A DNA stretch of 64,000 nucleotides from Gammaproteobacteria bacterium (GTDB lineage: Bacteria > Pseudomonadota > Gammaproteobacteria > Steroidobacterales > GCA-2729495), in assembly GCA_030426355.1 (NCBI GenBank), contig JAUHYQ010000004.1, positions 409,311 to 473,310 of the forward strand, given 5' to 3'. Shown here one piece after another: positions 1-9,236 of the stretch. The stretch's first letter is position 1, and each line of letters opens with the position of its first letter. Below the pieces are notes generated by a model that was not told where the DNA came from, made no database searches, and saw nothing but the letters and a program-made list of their open reading frames with translations. A program made the position numbers and the translations under genes.

Positions 1-1294
1 GACCGGTCTGCGGAAACATATCCATGGCGCCGGCGCTGCACAATCGATAACCGTGTTCTTTTACCAGCACACCGGCATCGCGTGCCAGTGACCCGGCATG
101 ACAAGATATATACAAAATACGCCGCGCTCCGGTTCGGGCCACCAGCGGCAAAACTTCAAGTGCGCCGGCTCGAGGCGGATCGAGCAGCACAGCAGCATAG
201 TCACCCTGCCACCACGACTGCTCCTCTTCCGGACGGCTCAAATCGGCAACATAAAAGTCTGCGTTTTCGATGTTGTTAAGAGCCGCGTTGGTGCGCGCTT
301 TTTTGACCATGGCCTGATCAAGCTCCACCCCCGTCACGCGTGCGCCACTGCGCGCCAGGGGTAAGCTGAAATTGCCTATGCCGCAAAACAGATCAAGAAT
401 GCGTTCGCCTTCCTGCGGCTTAAGCAACTCCATGGCCTGCTTCAACATCAAGCGGTTCATGTTCTGGTTAACCTGCACAAAGTCGAGCGGACCGTACTCC
501 AGACACAGCTTATACTCCGGCAGCAGATAGTGCAGTGACGGCGCATGAGTAGTATTGTCGATCAACTTCAGCGTCAGGGGGCCGCCTGTTTGCAGCCATA
601 GCTGCAGCTGGTGACGGGCCGCGAAGTACTGCAGTTTTTCGCGATCGGCTGAGGTGGGTTCGGCCAGCACGCGAAACACCAGAGCACTGAAGTTGTCGCC
701 GTAACTCAGCTCGATTTGCGGCAGTTCACGACGAATATCCAGAGCCTGTATAAGCTCTGACAACGGTGAAATAAGCTTGGCCAGCGGTTCGACCAGCGTT
801 TCACAATACGTCATGTCCGCTATATACGGCTTGTACTTTTCCCGAAAACCCACCAATACGCGGCCCTTCTTTTCCACCAGCCGCACGCCCAGCCGCGCTC
901 TGCGGCGGTACCCAAAGGCTTCACCAGCCAGCGCCGGCAACACACTTTGCGGTTGAACAGTGCCGATACGCTGCAAGGCATCGAGCATAGCTTTCTGCTT
1001 CAGCGCAAGTTGCGCGGCCGCATCCAGATGCTGCAACGAGCAGCCTCCGCAGATGCCGAATACAGCGCAGCGCGGACTGACACGTTCTGCCGCAGCGCTA
1101 AGTACCTCAACGAGATCCGCTTCGTCCACATTCTTGCGACTGCGGCGACGGCGAAAACGCACCCGCTCTCCACTCAGAGCACCGTCAATAAAAACAGTCT
1201 TGCCGGGGATGTCAGCAACGCCGCGCCCGTCAATCATCAAATCGCGAATACCAGCCTCTTCCACCGAATGTTGCTGTTGCCTGCCTCTCGCCAT
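1..1294 (-). CDS. rlmD: 23S rRNA (uracil-1939-C5)-methyltransferase RlmD, 3' end cut by window
   Basis: SAM-dependent enzyme that makes m5U1939 in 23S rRNA. Reading the minus strand from the ATG at 1294 gives an open frame of about 431 codons to the window edge, close to the 433 residues of the E. coli protein, so only some ten C-terminal residues are missing. A TRAM-like RNA-binding segment (about 10-65) comes first. Three cysteines of the 4Fe-4S site follow at about 76, 82 and 85, with a fourth in MTYCE. The SAM-binding motif is DLFCGIGNFSLPL. The catalytic Cys lies in ISCHAGSLARD, which differs from the usual SCNPxTxARD but keeps the Cys and ARD. The family's DMFPxT tail is visible just before the edge. 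It starts 9 bp after the exonuclease gene's stop, so it probably belongs to the same transcript. Confidence 0.93.
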   Translation of the reverse strand, partial: MARGRQQQHSVEEAGIRDLMIDGRGVADIPGKTVFIDGALSGERVRFRRRRSRKNVDEADLVEVLSAAAERVSPRCAVFGICGGCSLQHLDAAAQLALKQKAMLDALQRIGTVQPQSVLPALAGEAFGYRRRARLGVRLVEKKGRVLVGFREKYKPYIADMTYCETLVEPLAKLISPLSELIQALDIRRELPQIELSYGDNFSALVFRVLAEPTSADREKLQYFAARHQLQLWLQTGGPLTLKLIDNTTHAPSLHYLLPEYKLCLEYGPLDFVQVNQNMNRLMLKQAMELLKPQEGERILDLFCGIGNFSLPLARSGARVTGVELDQAMVKKARTNAALNNIENADFYVADLSRPEEEQSWWQGDYAAVLLDPPRAGALEVLPLVARTGARRILYISCHAGSLARDAGVLVKEHGYRLCSAGAMDMFPQTG

Positions 1295-1302
1295 ATGCCC
1301 GC

Positions 1303-2091
1303 TCAACCTTCGTCAGCGGTCCAGGCAGCAAGGAACTCCTGCAAATGCGCGGCGTCCGATGCTGCCAGAGTGCTGCGCACTCGATCGAACTCGCCTTCCA
1401 GCAACTTGTCGCTCAGCAACCCCCGCATATGCTGAAATCGCAAGTAGACCAGATAGGTATTGAGCACGTCAGTTTCACAATAGTTGCGTATGGTCGCCAG
1501 TCCACCGGCGCAGTAACTGTCCCAAACCTTGTCACCAGACATCCCCATTTTCCCCGGAAAGCCCAGCATGGTCGCGACCGCATCCAGCTTTGCACGGGCC
1601 CGCGGCTGAAAACCGGACAACACATCCATGACATCAATGTGCCGCCAGTGATATCGCGACAGATAATTGTTGAAACGATAGTCGCGGTCATGATCGCCTG
1701 TTTCCCAGTAGGCTGGCGCCTGAATGCCGTGTTTCAGAGCCCGATAATGCAGTACCGGAAGGTCGAAACCTGAGCCGTTCCAGGATACAAGCGTCGGTCG
1801 GTAACGTTCTATACCGTCATAGAATCGCCTGACCTGCTCGGCTTCATCACTGCTTTCATCACCCAGGGTCCATACCGAAAAATCGCCGGCCCCGCTACGC
1901 AAGGCGACCGATATTGCCACCACGCGATGCTGAAACAGCGGCAGGAACTCACTTCCGGATTCCTGCAAACGACTGAAGAACATTGCTTTGGCAATTTCTT
2001 CGTCGCCAATATCGTGCATACCCAGCAACTGTGCACCCAGCTCCGTATCCGGAACAGTTTCAATATCAAAAACCAGGCACTCCATACTCAT
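1303..2091 (-). CDS. Predicted 3'-5' exonuclease, DNA polymerase B-like (DnaQ fold)
   Basis: A 262-residue protein that looks like the stand-alone PolB-type 3'-5' exonuclease family (DNA_pol_B_exo2). The first exonuclease motif is the DxE of VFDIETVPD (D9, E11). A second acidic region follows around FDLPVLHYRALKHG, and a late tyrosine/aspartate region (NYCETDVLNTYLVYLRF) fits motif III. It lacks polymerase domains, so a repair or proofreading-like trimming role is inferred, with the substrate unknown. Its ATG overlaps the acpS stop by 4 bp (ATGA), which indicates translational coupling. Confidence 0.85.
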   Translation of the reverse strand: MSMECLVFDIETVPDTELGAQLLGMHDIGDEEIAKAMFFSRLQESGSEFLPLFQHRVVAISVALRSGAGDFSVWTLGDESSDEAEQVRRFYDGIERYRPTLVSWNGSGFDLPVLHYRALKHGIQAPAYWETGDHDRDYRFNNYLSRYHWRHIDVMDVLSGFQPRARAKLDAVATMLGFPGKMGMSGDKVWDSYCAGGLATIRNYCETDVLNTYLVYLRFQHMRGLLSDKLLEGEFDRVRSTLAASDAAHLQEFLAAWTADEG

Positions 2092-2474
2092 GTGTCCTTT
2101 CGCTCAAGCACGGCAAAGGCGACGACCAATCCGGCCTCGTCCGTAAGCGTCACGTGACCACCTGCGATGCCAAGCTCATCGCACTTGGCGCGTCCGCGCG
2201 GTGAGAAAATGATTTCGGGTTTACCGAGCCGGTCAGGTGTCGTTCCGCAGTCACGTATCCACATGCCGTTAGCAAAGCCAGTACCCATCGCTTTAACTAT
2301 CGCTTCTTTAGCGGCGAATCGCATGGTCAGAAATCGCACCGGGTTTTTGCTGTAAGCAAAATACTTAAGCTCCTCGGGCAACAACAAGCGCTGGACAAAT
2401 CTCTCACCGTAACGATCGAATACCCGGGCAACGCGGTCGAGTCGCAAAATATCGGTGCCGACCCCGTATATCAT
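2088..2474 (-). CDS. acpS: Holo-[acyl-carrier-protein] synthase AcpS
   Basis: Transfers 4'-phosphopantetheine from CoA to the serine of acyl carrier protein, activating it for fatty acid synthesis. It has 128 residues, the normal size. The two metal-binding motifs are visible: GVGTDI with D8, and [13 protein letters not shown] with E57. It overlaps pdxJ upstream and the exonuclease gene downstream by 4 bp each. The pdxJ-acpS pair is the standard end of the rnc-era-recO-pdxJ-acpS block. Confidence 0.95.
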   Translation of the reverse strand: MIYGVGTDILRLDRVARVFDRYGERFVQRLLLPEELKYFAYSKNPVRFLTMRFAAKEAIVKAMGTGFANGMWIRDCGTTPDRLGKPEIIFSPRGRAKCDELGIAGGHVTLTDEAGLVVAFAVLERKDT

Positions 2475-3196
2475 GCTTCGCGCGCCGCCAACATACGGCG
2501 TTTCATTTCGGCTACCACTGCGGGAAGACCATCGAACACCGCTTGTGAAATCAGCGCATGCCCGATATTCAATTCACCTATTTCACGAATGGCCGCAATA
2601 TCGGCCACGTTGTCCATATGCAAGCCGTGACCCGCATTGACAATCAACCCCAGTCCGTTCGCATAAATCGCAGCAGCCTGTATGCGATGCAACTCGGCCT
2701 GCCGCGAGTCCGGCGTGGCAGCATCAGCGTAGTTGCCGGTGTGCAATTCGATGGCGGGCGCTCCACAATTGCGAGCAGCATCTATCTGCGACGTCTCCGG
2801 GTTTATAAACAATGATACGCGTATACCGGCAGCGGCTAATTCCTCGCAGGCGGCAGCGACAGCGTTGTACTGACCAACCACGTTAAGCCCGCCCTCGGTG
2901 GTGAGTTCAGCCCGTTTTTCCGGCACCAGGCAAACATCGGCCGGCCGCAAGCGACACGCGATACCGATCATTTCACGGCTTACCGCCATCTCCAGATTCA
3001 CGCGAGACGCGCTCTGTTGTGTCAGACGCTCGACATCGTGATCCTGAATATGGCGACGGTCTTCGCGCAAATGCACAGTAATACTGTCCGCCCCGTGTTG
3101 CTCTGCCAGCAGTGCAGCTTTGACCGGATCAGGGTAGTCAGTGCCGCGAGCCTGACGCAAGGTCGCCACATGGTCGACATTAATGCCCAACAACAT
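2471..3196 (-). CDS. pdxJ: Pyridoxine 5'-phosphate synthase PdxJ
   Basis: Condenses 1-deoxy-D-xylulose 5-phosphate (DXP) with 3-amino-2-oxopropyl phosphate to make pyridoxine 5'-phosphate, the last ring-forming step of DXP-dependent vitamin B6 synthesis. It has 241 residues, close to the E. coli length of 243. The N-terminal [13 protein letters not shown], the ELHTGNYA segment and NAGHGL are typical of this TIM-barrel family. Its presence implies that DXP is made in this organism even though dxr, the next MEP enzyme, is absent from its usual locus in this window (see findings). It lies 32 bp downstream of recO. Confidence 0.96.
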   Translation of the reverse strand: MLLGINVDHVATLRQARGTDYPDPVKAALLAEQHGADSITVHLREDRRHIQDHDVERLTQQSASRVNLEMAVSREMIGIACRLRPADVCLVPEKRAELTTEGGLNVVGQYNAVAAACEELAAAGIRVSLFINPETSQIDAARNCGAPAIELHTGNYADAATPDSRQAELHRIQAAAIYANGLGLIVNAGHGLHMDNVADIAAIREIGELNIGHALISQAVFDGLPAVVAEMKRRMLAAREA

Positions 3197-3228
3197 TTAT
3201 CACTCTCCTTCGCGTCGAAACCGCGCGC

Positions 3229-3960
3229 CTAACGCTTCATCGCAGCAGCAACCTTGCGCGTACGCAAACCCCGCTCACCGAGATGGGTATTAATGACATG
3301 ACGAAGAAGCCGCCGTGCTGCGCGACGAACACCGCTGTCCGAAAAATCATCGCGGCCGATAGCCAGCAATTCTGCCCCACTAAACAATAGCGCATCAAGC
3401 GGAGCATCGGGCTGTGCCATAGAAACCTCAACCGCTCCCTGCTCCGGATGAAATTCATAAAAGCTCTCCGGTACGAGGGGTCGATTGCGGATTGCTTCTT
3501 TTGAAAAGTTCAAGGCATAGCCCGCCTCCGCCAGCAGGCTGATTTCAAAGCGTCGCAACACCGGCTCCACATCTGCGGCAGAATCGAGATCATCAAGAGT
3601 ATGCGCGTACAAAATAAACAAATCGGGATGCGGATCGTTGCGGTGCATAAATCGTATGAGCAGTTCATTCAGGTAAAAACCGGCAAGCACTGCGTCACCG
3701 CGCAGAGGCACTGCCATTCCTGCCATTTCAGCATCACGCAGTGTAAGCAACTCACCGCGGCCGGACCAGGACAGCCGCAAGGGCTGGAAGGGATTCAACA
3801 GGCCGCGATAGGCAGATTTGGGCCGACGCGCACCGCGGGCAACCAACCCCGTGCGGCCGTGGCGATGGGTAAATGCCTCGATGATCTGACTGGTCTCGCG
3901 ATAGCCGCGCGAATGCAACACGTATGCGGGCTCCAGATTAACGAGCGCGCCGGTCATCAC
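3229..3960 (-). CDS. recO: DNA repair protein RecO
   Basis: Recombination mediator of the RecFOR pathway. It anneals SSB-coated DNA and helps load RecA at gaps. The 243-residue product has the N-terminal OB-fold region typical of RecO (AYVLHSRGYRETSQIIEAF, then TGLVARGARRPKS) followed by a helical C-terminal part. The frame can start at GTG 3960, which overlaps the era stop as GTGA, or at the adjacent ATG 3957. It sits in the conserved rnc-era-recO-pdxJ order. Confidence 0.94.
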   Translation of the reverse strand: MMTGALVNLEPAYVLHSRGYRETSQIIEAFTHRHGRTGLVARGARRPKSAYRGLLNPFQPLRLSWSGRGELLTLRDAEMAGMAVPLRGDAVLAGFYLNELLIRFMHRNDPHPDLFILYAHTLDDLDSAADVEPVLRRFEISLLAEAGYALNFSKEAIRNRPLVPESFYEFHPEQGAVEVSMAQPDAPLDALLFSGAELLAIGRDDFSDSGVRRAARRLLRHVINTHLGERGLRTRKVAAAMKR

Positions 3961-4850
3961 AATTCCCCGTCATAACCCAGTTGACGTATCGATTGCGCGT
4001 TATCCGACCAGTTGCGCTTGACCTTCACATGCGACTGCAGATGCACCCGCCGATCCAGCAGCCTCTGCAACTCCTGGCGCGCAGCGGTGCCCGCTTCCTT
4101 GAGCAACTGCCCTTGTTTACCGATAACAATGCCTTTGTGAGATTCCCGATCAACCCAAATGGTTGCGTCGATAATCAGGCGGCCGTCGTGCTCTTCTTTA
4201 AGAGAACTGATTTCGACGCCCAAACCATAAGGAACCTCATCGCGCAGAGCATGCATCAACTTCTCACGCAGAGTTTCCGCAGCACGAAAGCTCAAATCAC
4301 GGTTCGTGATGGTATCGGCATCGTAGAATGCCTCCTGCTCCGGCAACAGAGACACCAGCTGATTCCTGAGTGATGTCAAATTGTCTGACTTCAAGGCCGA
4401 CACCGGAACAATGGCCGCAAAATCATACCGCCCGGCGTGTTCGGCCAGCACTGGCAATAGTTTGTCTTTGGGACGTACCCGATCGATCTTATTGACGACC
4501 AGCACAGCCGGCAGCGCCGCCTGCGTAATTTGATCGAGAGCCTGCTGATCTTTGTCTTTCCAGACACCGGCCTCAACCACGAACACCACGAGGTCAGCGC
4601 TGCTTAGCGCAGCGGTAGCTGCCTTGTTCATCGCGCGATTCATCATTCGGCCTGTGCCGCCGTCCATGCCCGGGGTATCTATAAAGACCATTTGCGATTC
4701 GGGCTCTGTCAACACGCCCAGGATGGCGTGCCGCGTGGTATGCGGTTTGGAAGTCACAATACTGATCTTGTGCCCGACCAGCGCGTTAACGAGCGTGGAT
4801 TTACCGACGTTGGGGCGTCCGACAACCGCAATGAACCCGCTACGATGCAC
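3957..4850 (-). CDS. era: GTPase Era
   Basis: Essential Ras-like GTPase that binds 16S rRNA and assists 30S subunit maturation. It has about 297 residues. The G1 loop GRPNVGKS is at about 11-18, G3 is DTPGM, G4 is NKIDR, and a C-terminal KH domain binds RNA. I chose GTG 4850 (MHRSGFIAVV...) because it gives the family's usual short lead before the P-loop. A TTG at 4868 would add six residues and lengthen the overlap with rnc from 11 to 29 bp. Coupling with rnc is typical. Confidence 0.95.
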   Translation of the reverse strand: MHRSGFIAVVGRPNVGKSTLVNALVGHKISIVTSKPHTTRHAILGVLTEPESQMVFIDTPGMDGGTGRMMNRAMNKAATAALSSADLVVFVVEAGVWKDKDQQALDQITQAALPAVLVVNKIDRVRPKDKLLPVLAEHAGRYDFAAIVPVSALKSDNLTSLRNQLVSLLPEQEAFYDADTITNRDLSFRAAETLREKLMHALRDEVPYGLGVEISSLKEEHDGRLIIDATIWVDRESHKGIVIGKQGQLLKEAGTAARQELQRLLDRRVHLQSHVKVKRNWSDNAQSIRQLGYDGEL

Positions 4851-5517
4851 GTTTATCTTCCGCTTCAATTATCTGCAACGCCAGCTCTGCCGCTTCCTGC
4901 TCGGCAATGCGGATTCCTCCGCCCGCCCCCTCGGTAACAATACTCAGCGCCTGCACAACACAGCGCACAGCAAAGGTCGGGGCATGCACCGGGCCGCTCT
5001 CGTCGACCAACTCGTATACCGGCAACGCAAGTCCGCGCGACTGCAAAACTTCCTGCAGCATCGTTTTAGCATCTTTAAGCAACTGTGTTGATGGGACATC
5101 CAATAACCGCTCGGCATAATGTCGCTGAATGACGTCAACTGCCTGCCTATACCCGCCGTCCAGATAAACAGCGCCATAGAGCGCCTCCAGAGCATCAGCC
5201 AATATCGACGGACGCCGATGTTCCCCGGTGCCCAGAGCGATAAAATCACCCACGCCCAGCTCGGTAGCAATGACCGACAGGGTGTCGCCGCGCACAAGTT
5301 GCGAGCGCCACCGGGTCAAGAAGTGTTCATCAGCCTTTGGCTGCGCCTTAAATACAGCGTCAGCAATAACCAGTCCGAGCACCGCATCACCCAGAAACTC
5401 GAGCCGTTCGTTATTGCGCGCGGACTTGCTCTTGTGGGTTAGCGCCTGTTCCAGCAAGCGGGGATTATTGAAGCTGTAACCCAGCGCAGTTTGCGCCCAC
5501 TTGCTGGCAACGCTCAC
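4840..5517 (-). CDS. rnc: Ribonuclease III
   Basis: Cuts double-stranded RNA, processing the rRNA precursor and some mRNAs. It has 225 residues. The RNase III signature NERLEFLGDAV is at about 36-46 with the acidic catalytic residues, and a C-terminal double-stranded RNA-binding domain begins near DAKTMLQEVLQ (about 155) and ends with IAEQEAAELALQ. The GTG start at 5517 overlaps the upstream DUF4845 stop as GTGA, and the gene runs into era. Confidence 0.96.
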   Translation of the reverse strand: MSVASKWAQTALGYSFNNPRLLEQALTHKSKSARNNERLEFLGDAVLGLVIADAVFKAQPKADEHFLTRWRSQLVRGDTLSVIATELGVGDFIALGTGEHRRPSILADALEALYGAVYLDGGYRQAVDVIQRHYAERLLDVPSTQLLKDAKTMLQEVLQSRGLALPVYELVDESGPVHAPTFAVRCVVQALSIVTEGAGGGIRIAEQEAAELALQIIEAEDKRAS

Positions 5518-5882
5518 CGGATAATCTCAACCTCGTGCCTGAACTTGGCAACCAGATAGACGTTGGCCACAAACTGCTTCTCACGTTGATACTCAGTTGA
5601 AACTACGTAACCGGTTTCCGTTCGGCTAACGGTGAAATCCTTGTTGGCATCAACGTCATAGAGACTCTCAACGTTGAGCCCCTTGCCCAAAGCCGTGCGT
5701 ATTTCCAGAACTGAAGCCTTCTGTCTATCAAGATTGGTTTTAGCCTGATTCATCACCTGCTGAATACGCATATTCTCGAGGTAAACAGGAACCATCTGAA
5801 GTATTCCGAAGCCAAACATTCCGATAAAAGCCACCAGAATGATCAGGCCAATCGTTGTCATGCCCTGTTGTTGCTTGCGCAT
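5514..5882 (-). CDS. DUF4845 family membrane-anchored protein
   Basis: A 122-residue protein with one N-terminal hydrophobic segment (about 8-30, after MRKQQQ) that resembles a type IV pilin-like leader. A mixed alpha/beta domain, presumably periplasmic, follows. Proteins of this family are regularly found between lepB and rnc in gammaproteobacteria; their function is not known. ATG 5882 is preferred over the upstream GTGs at about 5903 because GGGAG lies about 9 bases before it. The stop overlaps rnc. Confidence 0.85.
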   Translation of the reverse strand: MRKQQQGMTTIGLIILVAFIGMFGFGILQMVPVYLENMRIQQVMNQAKTNLDRQKASVLEIRTALGKGLNVESLYDVDANKDFTVSRTETGYVVSTEYQREKQFVANVYLVAKFRHEVEIIR

Positions 5883-5903
5883 CGCGTGTTCTCCCGTCAC
5901 CAC

Positions 5904-6668
5904 CTATTTAACAGCGTTACCGATTCTCGCCCATTGCGGCGCATTAGTGAAATCCCAGCTCATCCATATCCGCACTGCCTTGCCGACAATGTTTTCCTGC
6001 GGCACGAAACCTACCAGTGGAAAACGGCTGTCCTGACTGTTGTCGCGGTTATCGCCCATCATAAAATAGTGACCCGCGGGCACAACATATCGACCCTCGC
6101 GACTCGGACGCTGCAGATCGACCCTTACCGGGTGCCGCACTTTGCCAAGCTGCTCCATGGCGACTTGCCCGAACCGCAAATACTGTCGCTCATCCGCGGC
6201 CAGTGGTTCTACCGGCATGGGCTCGCCGTTAATAAACAAGTGCCGGTTGCGGTACACCACGGTGTCGCCAGGCAACCCCACCACCCGCTTGATGTAATTG
6301 ACTCCGGGATCCGACGGCAGGCGGAACACCATGACATCGCCCCGTTCCGGATCGTTGAAATCCAAAACTTTGGTGTGCACCACCGGTAAACGAATGCCGT
6401 AGGTATATTTATTAACAAAGATGAAATCGCCCACTAATAAAGTCGGAATCATAGACCCTGATGGAATACGAAAAGGCTCGAACAAAAAAGAACGCACGAC
6501 TACCACTAGCAGCAGTACAGGAAAAAATGAGCGCGAGTACTCCACCAGAATATTGCCCGACGGAGTAGCATTTGCATCAGCCTGCCTGACTCGCCGGTAC
6601 AGCATTTCTAAGCCCGCAATCAGGCCACTGACCAGAGTAAGGCTTACCAGTATCAGTTCAAAATTCAT
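5904..6668 (-). CDS. lepB: Signal peptidase I LepB
   Basis: Inner-membrane serine protease that cleaves signal peptides of Sec- and Tat-exported proteins. From ATG 6668 it has 254 residues. There are two N-terminal membrane segments (about 1-24 and 48-65), then the catalytic Ser72 in RIPSGSM and Lys127 in NYIKRVVGLPGD, and the GDNRDNSQDSR box. The frame is open further back to 6698, inside lepA, but starting at 6668 puts the gene just after the lepA stop and matches the family's N-terminus. Confidence 0.95.
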   Translation of the reverse strand: MNFELILVSLTLVSGLIAGLEMLYRRVRQADANATPSGNILVEYSRSFFPVLLLVVVVRSFLFEPFRIPSGSMIPTLLVGDFIFVNKYTYGIRLPVVHTKVLDFNDPERGDVMVFRLPSDPGVNYIKRVVGLPGDTVVYRNRHLFINGEPMPVEPLAADERQYLRFGQVAMEQLGKVRHPVRVDLQRPSREGRYVVPAGHYFMMGDNRDNSQDSRFPLVGFVPQENIVGKAVRIWMSWDFTNAPQWARIGNAVK

Positions 6669-6672
6669 AACT

Positions 6673-8478
6673 CTACTTTTGTCCGTTACCGCTACCAACC
6701 TGCAATACAGCCAGAAACGCTTCTTGCGGGATCTCTACTGTTCCGAATTGTTTCATTCTCTTTTTACCCGCCTTCTGCTTCTCGAGCAATTTTCGCTTTC
6801 GGGTAATATCGCCACCGTAACATTTGGCCGTCACATTTTTGCGCAATGCCTTAACCGATGAACGCGCAATGATGTGACCACCAATCGCCGCCTGAATAGC
6901 AACCTCAAACATCTGCCGCGGAATCAACTCCCGCAGTTTATCCACCAGCTCGCGCCCGCGTGTATACGCAGTATCGCGGTGGACAATGGTGGATAACGAG
7001 TCGACCGTGTCTTTGTTGATCAGCACATCCAGACGCACCAGATCACCTGGTTTGAAATCGGTCAACTGATAATCAAGGGAGGCGAAACCGCGGCTGATGG
7101 ATTTCAGACGATCAAAGAAATCCATGACAATTTCCGCCAAGGGCATTTCGTAGTCGAGCTGGACATGATAACCGAGATGCTGCATGCGCTTTTGCACGCC
7201 GCGGCGCTCGATACACAGCTGCATGACCTTCCCTACAAATTCCACCGGCGTAAGAATCGACGCCATCACGTAGGGCTCACGAATCTCTCTGATACTGCCA
7301 CTGGGCGGAAGTCCGGCCGGGTTTTCCAGCCGTTTTACCTGGCCATCGGTCTGCAGCACCTCGTAAACTACAGTGGGTGCGGTACCTATAAGCTCAAGCC
7401 CGTATTCCCGCTCGAGTCGCTCCTGGACAATTTCCATGTGGAGTGTGCCCAGAAAGCCACAGCGAAAGCCGAACCCCAACGCCTGTGATGATTCAGGTTC
7501 AAACTGCAGAGCGGCATCGTTCAGGTTCAATTTACTCAGGGCATCGCGAAAATCTTCGAAATCATCGGAGCTGATAGGAAACAAGCCGGCAAAGACCCTT
7601 GGCTGCACCTGCCGAAATCCTGGCAAGCGCTTGTCACAAGGACGTGCTGCATGCGTCAGGGTATCGCCCACCGGCGCTCCGTAAATCTCCTTGATACCGG
7701 CAACCAGGTAACCGACCTCGCCCGATTTAAGTGTGCCGCGTGGGGACTTTTTAGGCGTATAGACGCCCAGCTCGGTGACCTGATGGTCATCCCCGGTAGA
7801 CATGACGCGAATTTTGTCACCTTTTTTAATGGTGCCTTTGACAATTCGCACCAGCGAGACCACGCCCACGTAATTATCAAACCAGGAGTCAACGATTAGC
7901 GCTTGCAGCGGCTCATCCTCCTGCACATCAGGCGGCGGAATACGCTCAACCAGGGCCGCCAGCAATGCGTCTATGCCCTCGCCGGTTTTGGCACTGACGA
8001 GCAATGCATTCGATGCGTCCACCCCGATGACATCTTCAATCTGCTTCTTCACTCCTTCCGGATCCGCTGAAGACAGATCAACCTTATTAATAACAGGGAT
8101 AACCTCAAGACCCTGATCAATAGCGGTGTAGCAATTGGCGACACTTTGTGCCTCAACTCCCTGCGTGGCATCGACCACCAGCAACGCACCCTCGCATGCA
8201 GCAAGCGAGCGCGAGACTTCATAGGAGAAATCCACGTGTCCCGGTGTGTCGATAAAATTAAGGTGATATACCTCGCCGCTCGGGTGACGATAATCCAGTG
8301 AAACGCTTTGAGCCTTGATGGTAATGCCGCGTTCGCGTTCCAGATCCATGGAATCAAGAACCTGCTCGGACATTTCCCGCGCGTCGAGACCACCGCAAAC
8401 CTGTATAAAGCGATCAGCGAGCGTCGATTTGCCGTGATCGATATGCGCGATGATGGAGAAATTACGTATGTTGCTCAT
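6673..8478 (-). CDS. lepA: Elongation factor 4 (LepA)
   Basis: Ribosome-binding translational GTPase that back-translocates or assists ribosomes under stress. It has about 601 residues; the E. coli protein has 599 and starts in the same place. The P-loop AHIDHGKST is at 11-19, switch II is [11 protein letters not shown], and NKVD is the G4 motif. The EF-G-like domains and the LepA-specific C-terminal domain ([29 protein letters not shown] in two pieces) follow. ATG 8478 (MSNIRNF) is chosen over an upstream start at 8499 that overlaps the glutaredoxin gene. Confidence 0.97.
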   Translation of the reverse strand: MSNIRNFSIIAHIDHGKSTLADRFIQVCGGLDAREMSEQVLDSMDLERERGITIKAQSVSLDYRHPSGEVYHLNFIDTPGHVDFSYEVSRSLAACEGALLVVDATQGVEAQSVANCYTAIDQGLEVIPVINKVDLSSADPEGVKKQIEDVIGVDASNALLVSAKTGEGIDALLAALVERIPPPDVQEDEPLQALIVDSWFDNYVGVVSLVRIVKGTIKKGDKIRVMSTGDDHQVTELGVYTPKKSPRGTLKSGEVGYLVAGIKEIYGAPVGDTLTHAARPCDKRLPGFRQVQPRVFAGLFPISSDDFEDFRDALSKLNLNDAALQFEPESSQALGFGFRCGFLGTLHMEIVQERLEREYGLELIGTAPTVVYEVLQTDGQVKRLENPAGLPPSGSIREIREPYVMASILTPVEFVGKVMQLCIERRGVQKRMQHLGYHVQLDYEMPLAEIVMDFFDRLKSISRGFASLDYQLTDFKPGDLVRLDVLINKDTVDSLSTIVHRDTAYTRGRELVDKLRELIPRQMFEVAIQAAIGGHIIARSSVKALRKNVTAKCYGGDITRKRKLLEKQKAGKKRMKQFGTVEIPQEAFLAVLQVGSGNGQK

Positions 8479-8491
8479 GCCAGTTCCTGTG

Positions 8492-8752
8492 TCAACCACC
8501 GTCTCGCGGAGTTGCCACTGGGTTATTCAGCGCTTCGCGGAAAGCGCGTTCGTCGAAAAAGTGTCGACACACTTCCCGGTTATCCAGAAACAAGACCGGA
8601 ATATCCAGCCCGAACGCTGTTAACCAGTCGTCACGCGTATAGACATCGCGCACAACAATGTCCGCTATGCCACGACACAGCGGCGCAACCTGTTCAATCA
8701 TGGCTTCGCACAAATGACAGCCATCACGGCTGTAAACTATGACTTCCCGCAC
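8492..8752 (-). CDS. Glutaredoxin-like thiol-disulfide protein (DUF836 type)
   Basis: An 86-residue thioredoxin-fold protein with a redox-active CHLC motif at 12-15 and the cis-proline region IPVLFLDN. It belongs to the glutaredoxin-like family often found between mucD/degP and lepA. It starts at GTG 8752. Here it directly follows rseC because the mucD/degP protease gene normally in between is missing. A cytoplasmic thiol-reductase role is inferred; the client is unknown. Confidence 0.85.
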   Translation of the reverse strand: MREVIVYSRDGCHLCEAMIEQVAPLCRGIADIVVRDVYTRDDWLTAFGLDIPVLFLDNREVCRHFFDERAFREALNNPVATPRDGG

Positions 8753-8771
8753 CGGAACATTCCTGATGAAG

Positions 8772-9227
8772 TCAGGAATCGCTTTTTAATACACGCCCTG
8801 ACGGCACAACAAGCAACCGATGCTCCGAGGCCCGACTGCCAAAGCGTGAATCATACAGCCTAAGCATCAACACGCCCACTATCAGACCAGTCGCCGCGCC
8901 GACCAGCGCGGCCGGTTCGCCCCAGGGGGCAAACCATCGCTCGAAAAGCGATGCCCCGGCCACCAGCGACATGGACAGCCCCGGAAAAACCGTGGTGCAT
9001 AGACGCAATAACGTGCCGGCAGGCAGACTTACCGTGAACTCCGCGCCGTGTTCGGGTTGATCGCATGCCGCACTGGCAAGCTTCAACTCTGTCCGGGAAT
9101 TCTGCAATTTTGCCAGTAATGCGCTACCGCAAGCGGCCGATTGCCGGCAGGAACTGCACGCGCTTTCCGGGCGCCTCCCGGTGAGGGCTCCCCGGTTCGC
9201 GCAATAGTGCATGCGCTGCGTTAGCAC
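8772..9227 (-). CDS. rseC: SoxR-reducing system protein RseC (MucC)
   Basis: Integral membrane protein of the RpoE operon, linked in E. coli to SoxR reduction and to modulation of sigma-E. It has 151 residues. The N-terminal cysteine cluster (C24, C27, C33, with an extra C9) and two hydrophobic helices (about 75-96 and 100-122) fit RseC. The start is GTG 9227, 9 bases after the rseB stop. An in-frame ATG at 9212 is possible. The first 20 residues are a poor match to the usual RseC N-terminus, so the start remains uncertain. Confidence 0.8.
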   Translation of the reverse strand: MLTQRMHYCANRGALTGRRPESACSSCRQSAACGSALLAKLQNSRTELKLASAACDQPEHGAEFTVSLPAGTLLRLCTTVFPGLSMSLVAGASLFERWFAPWGEPAALVGAATGLIVGVLMLRLYDSRFGSRASEHRLLVVPSGRVLKSDS

Positions 9228-9236
9228 GACTTCGAT

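Noticed and set aside
947..1463. Two overlapping plus-strand ORFs of about 165 codons
   Set aside because: Both lie opposite the 5' part of rlmD and the end of the exonuclease gene, and the minus-strand frames carry clear motifs.
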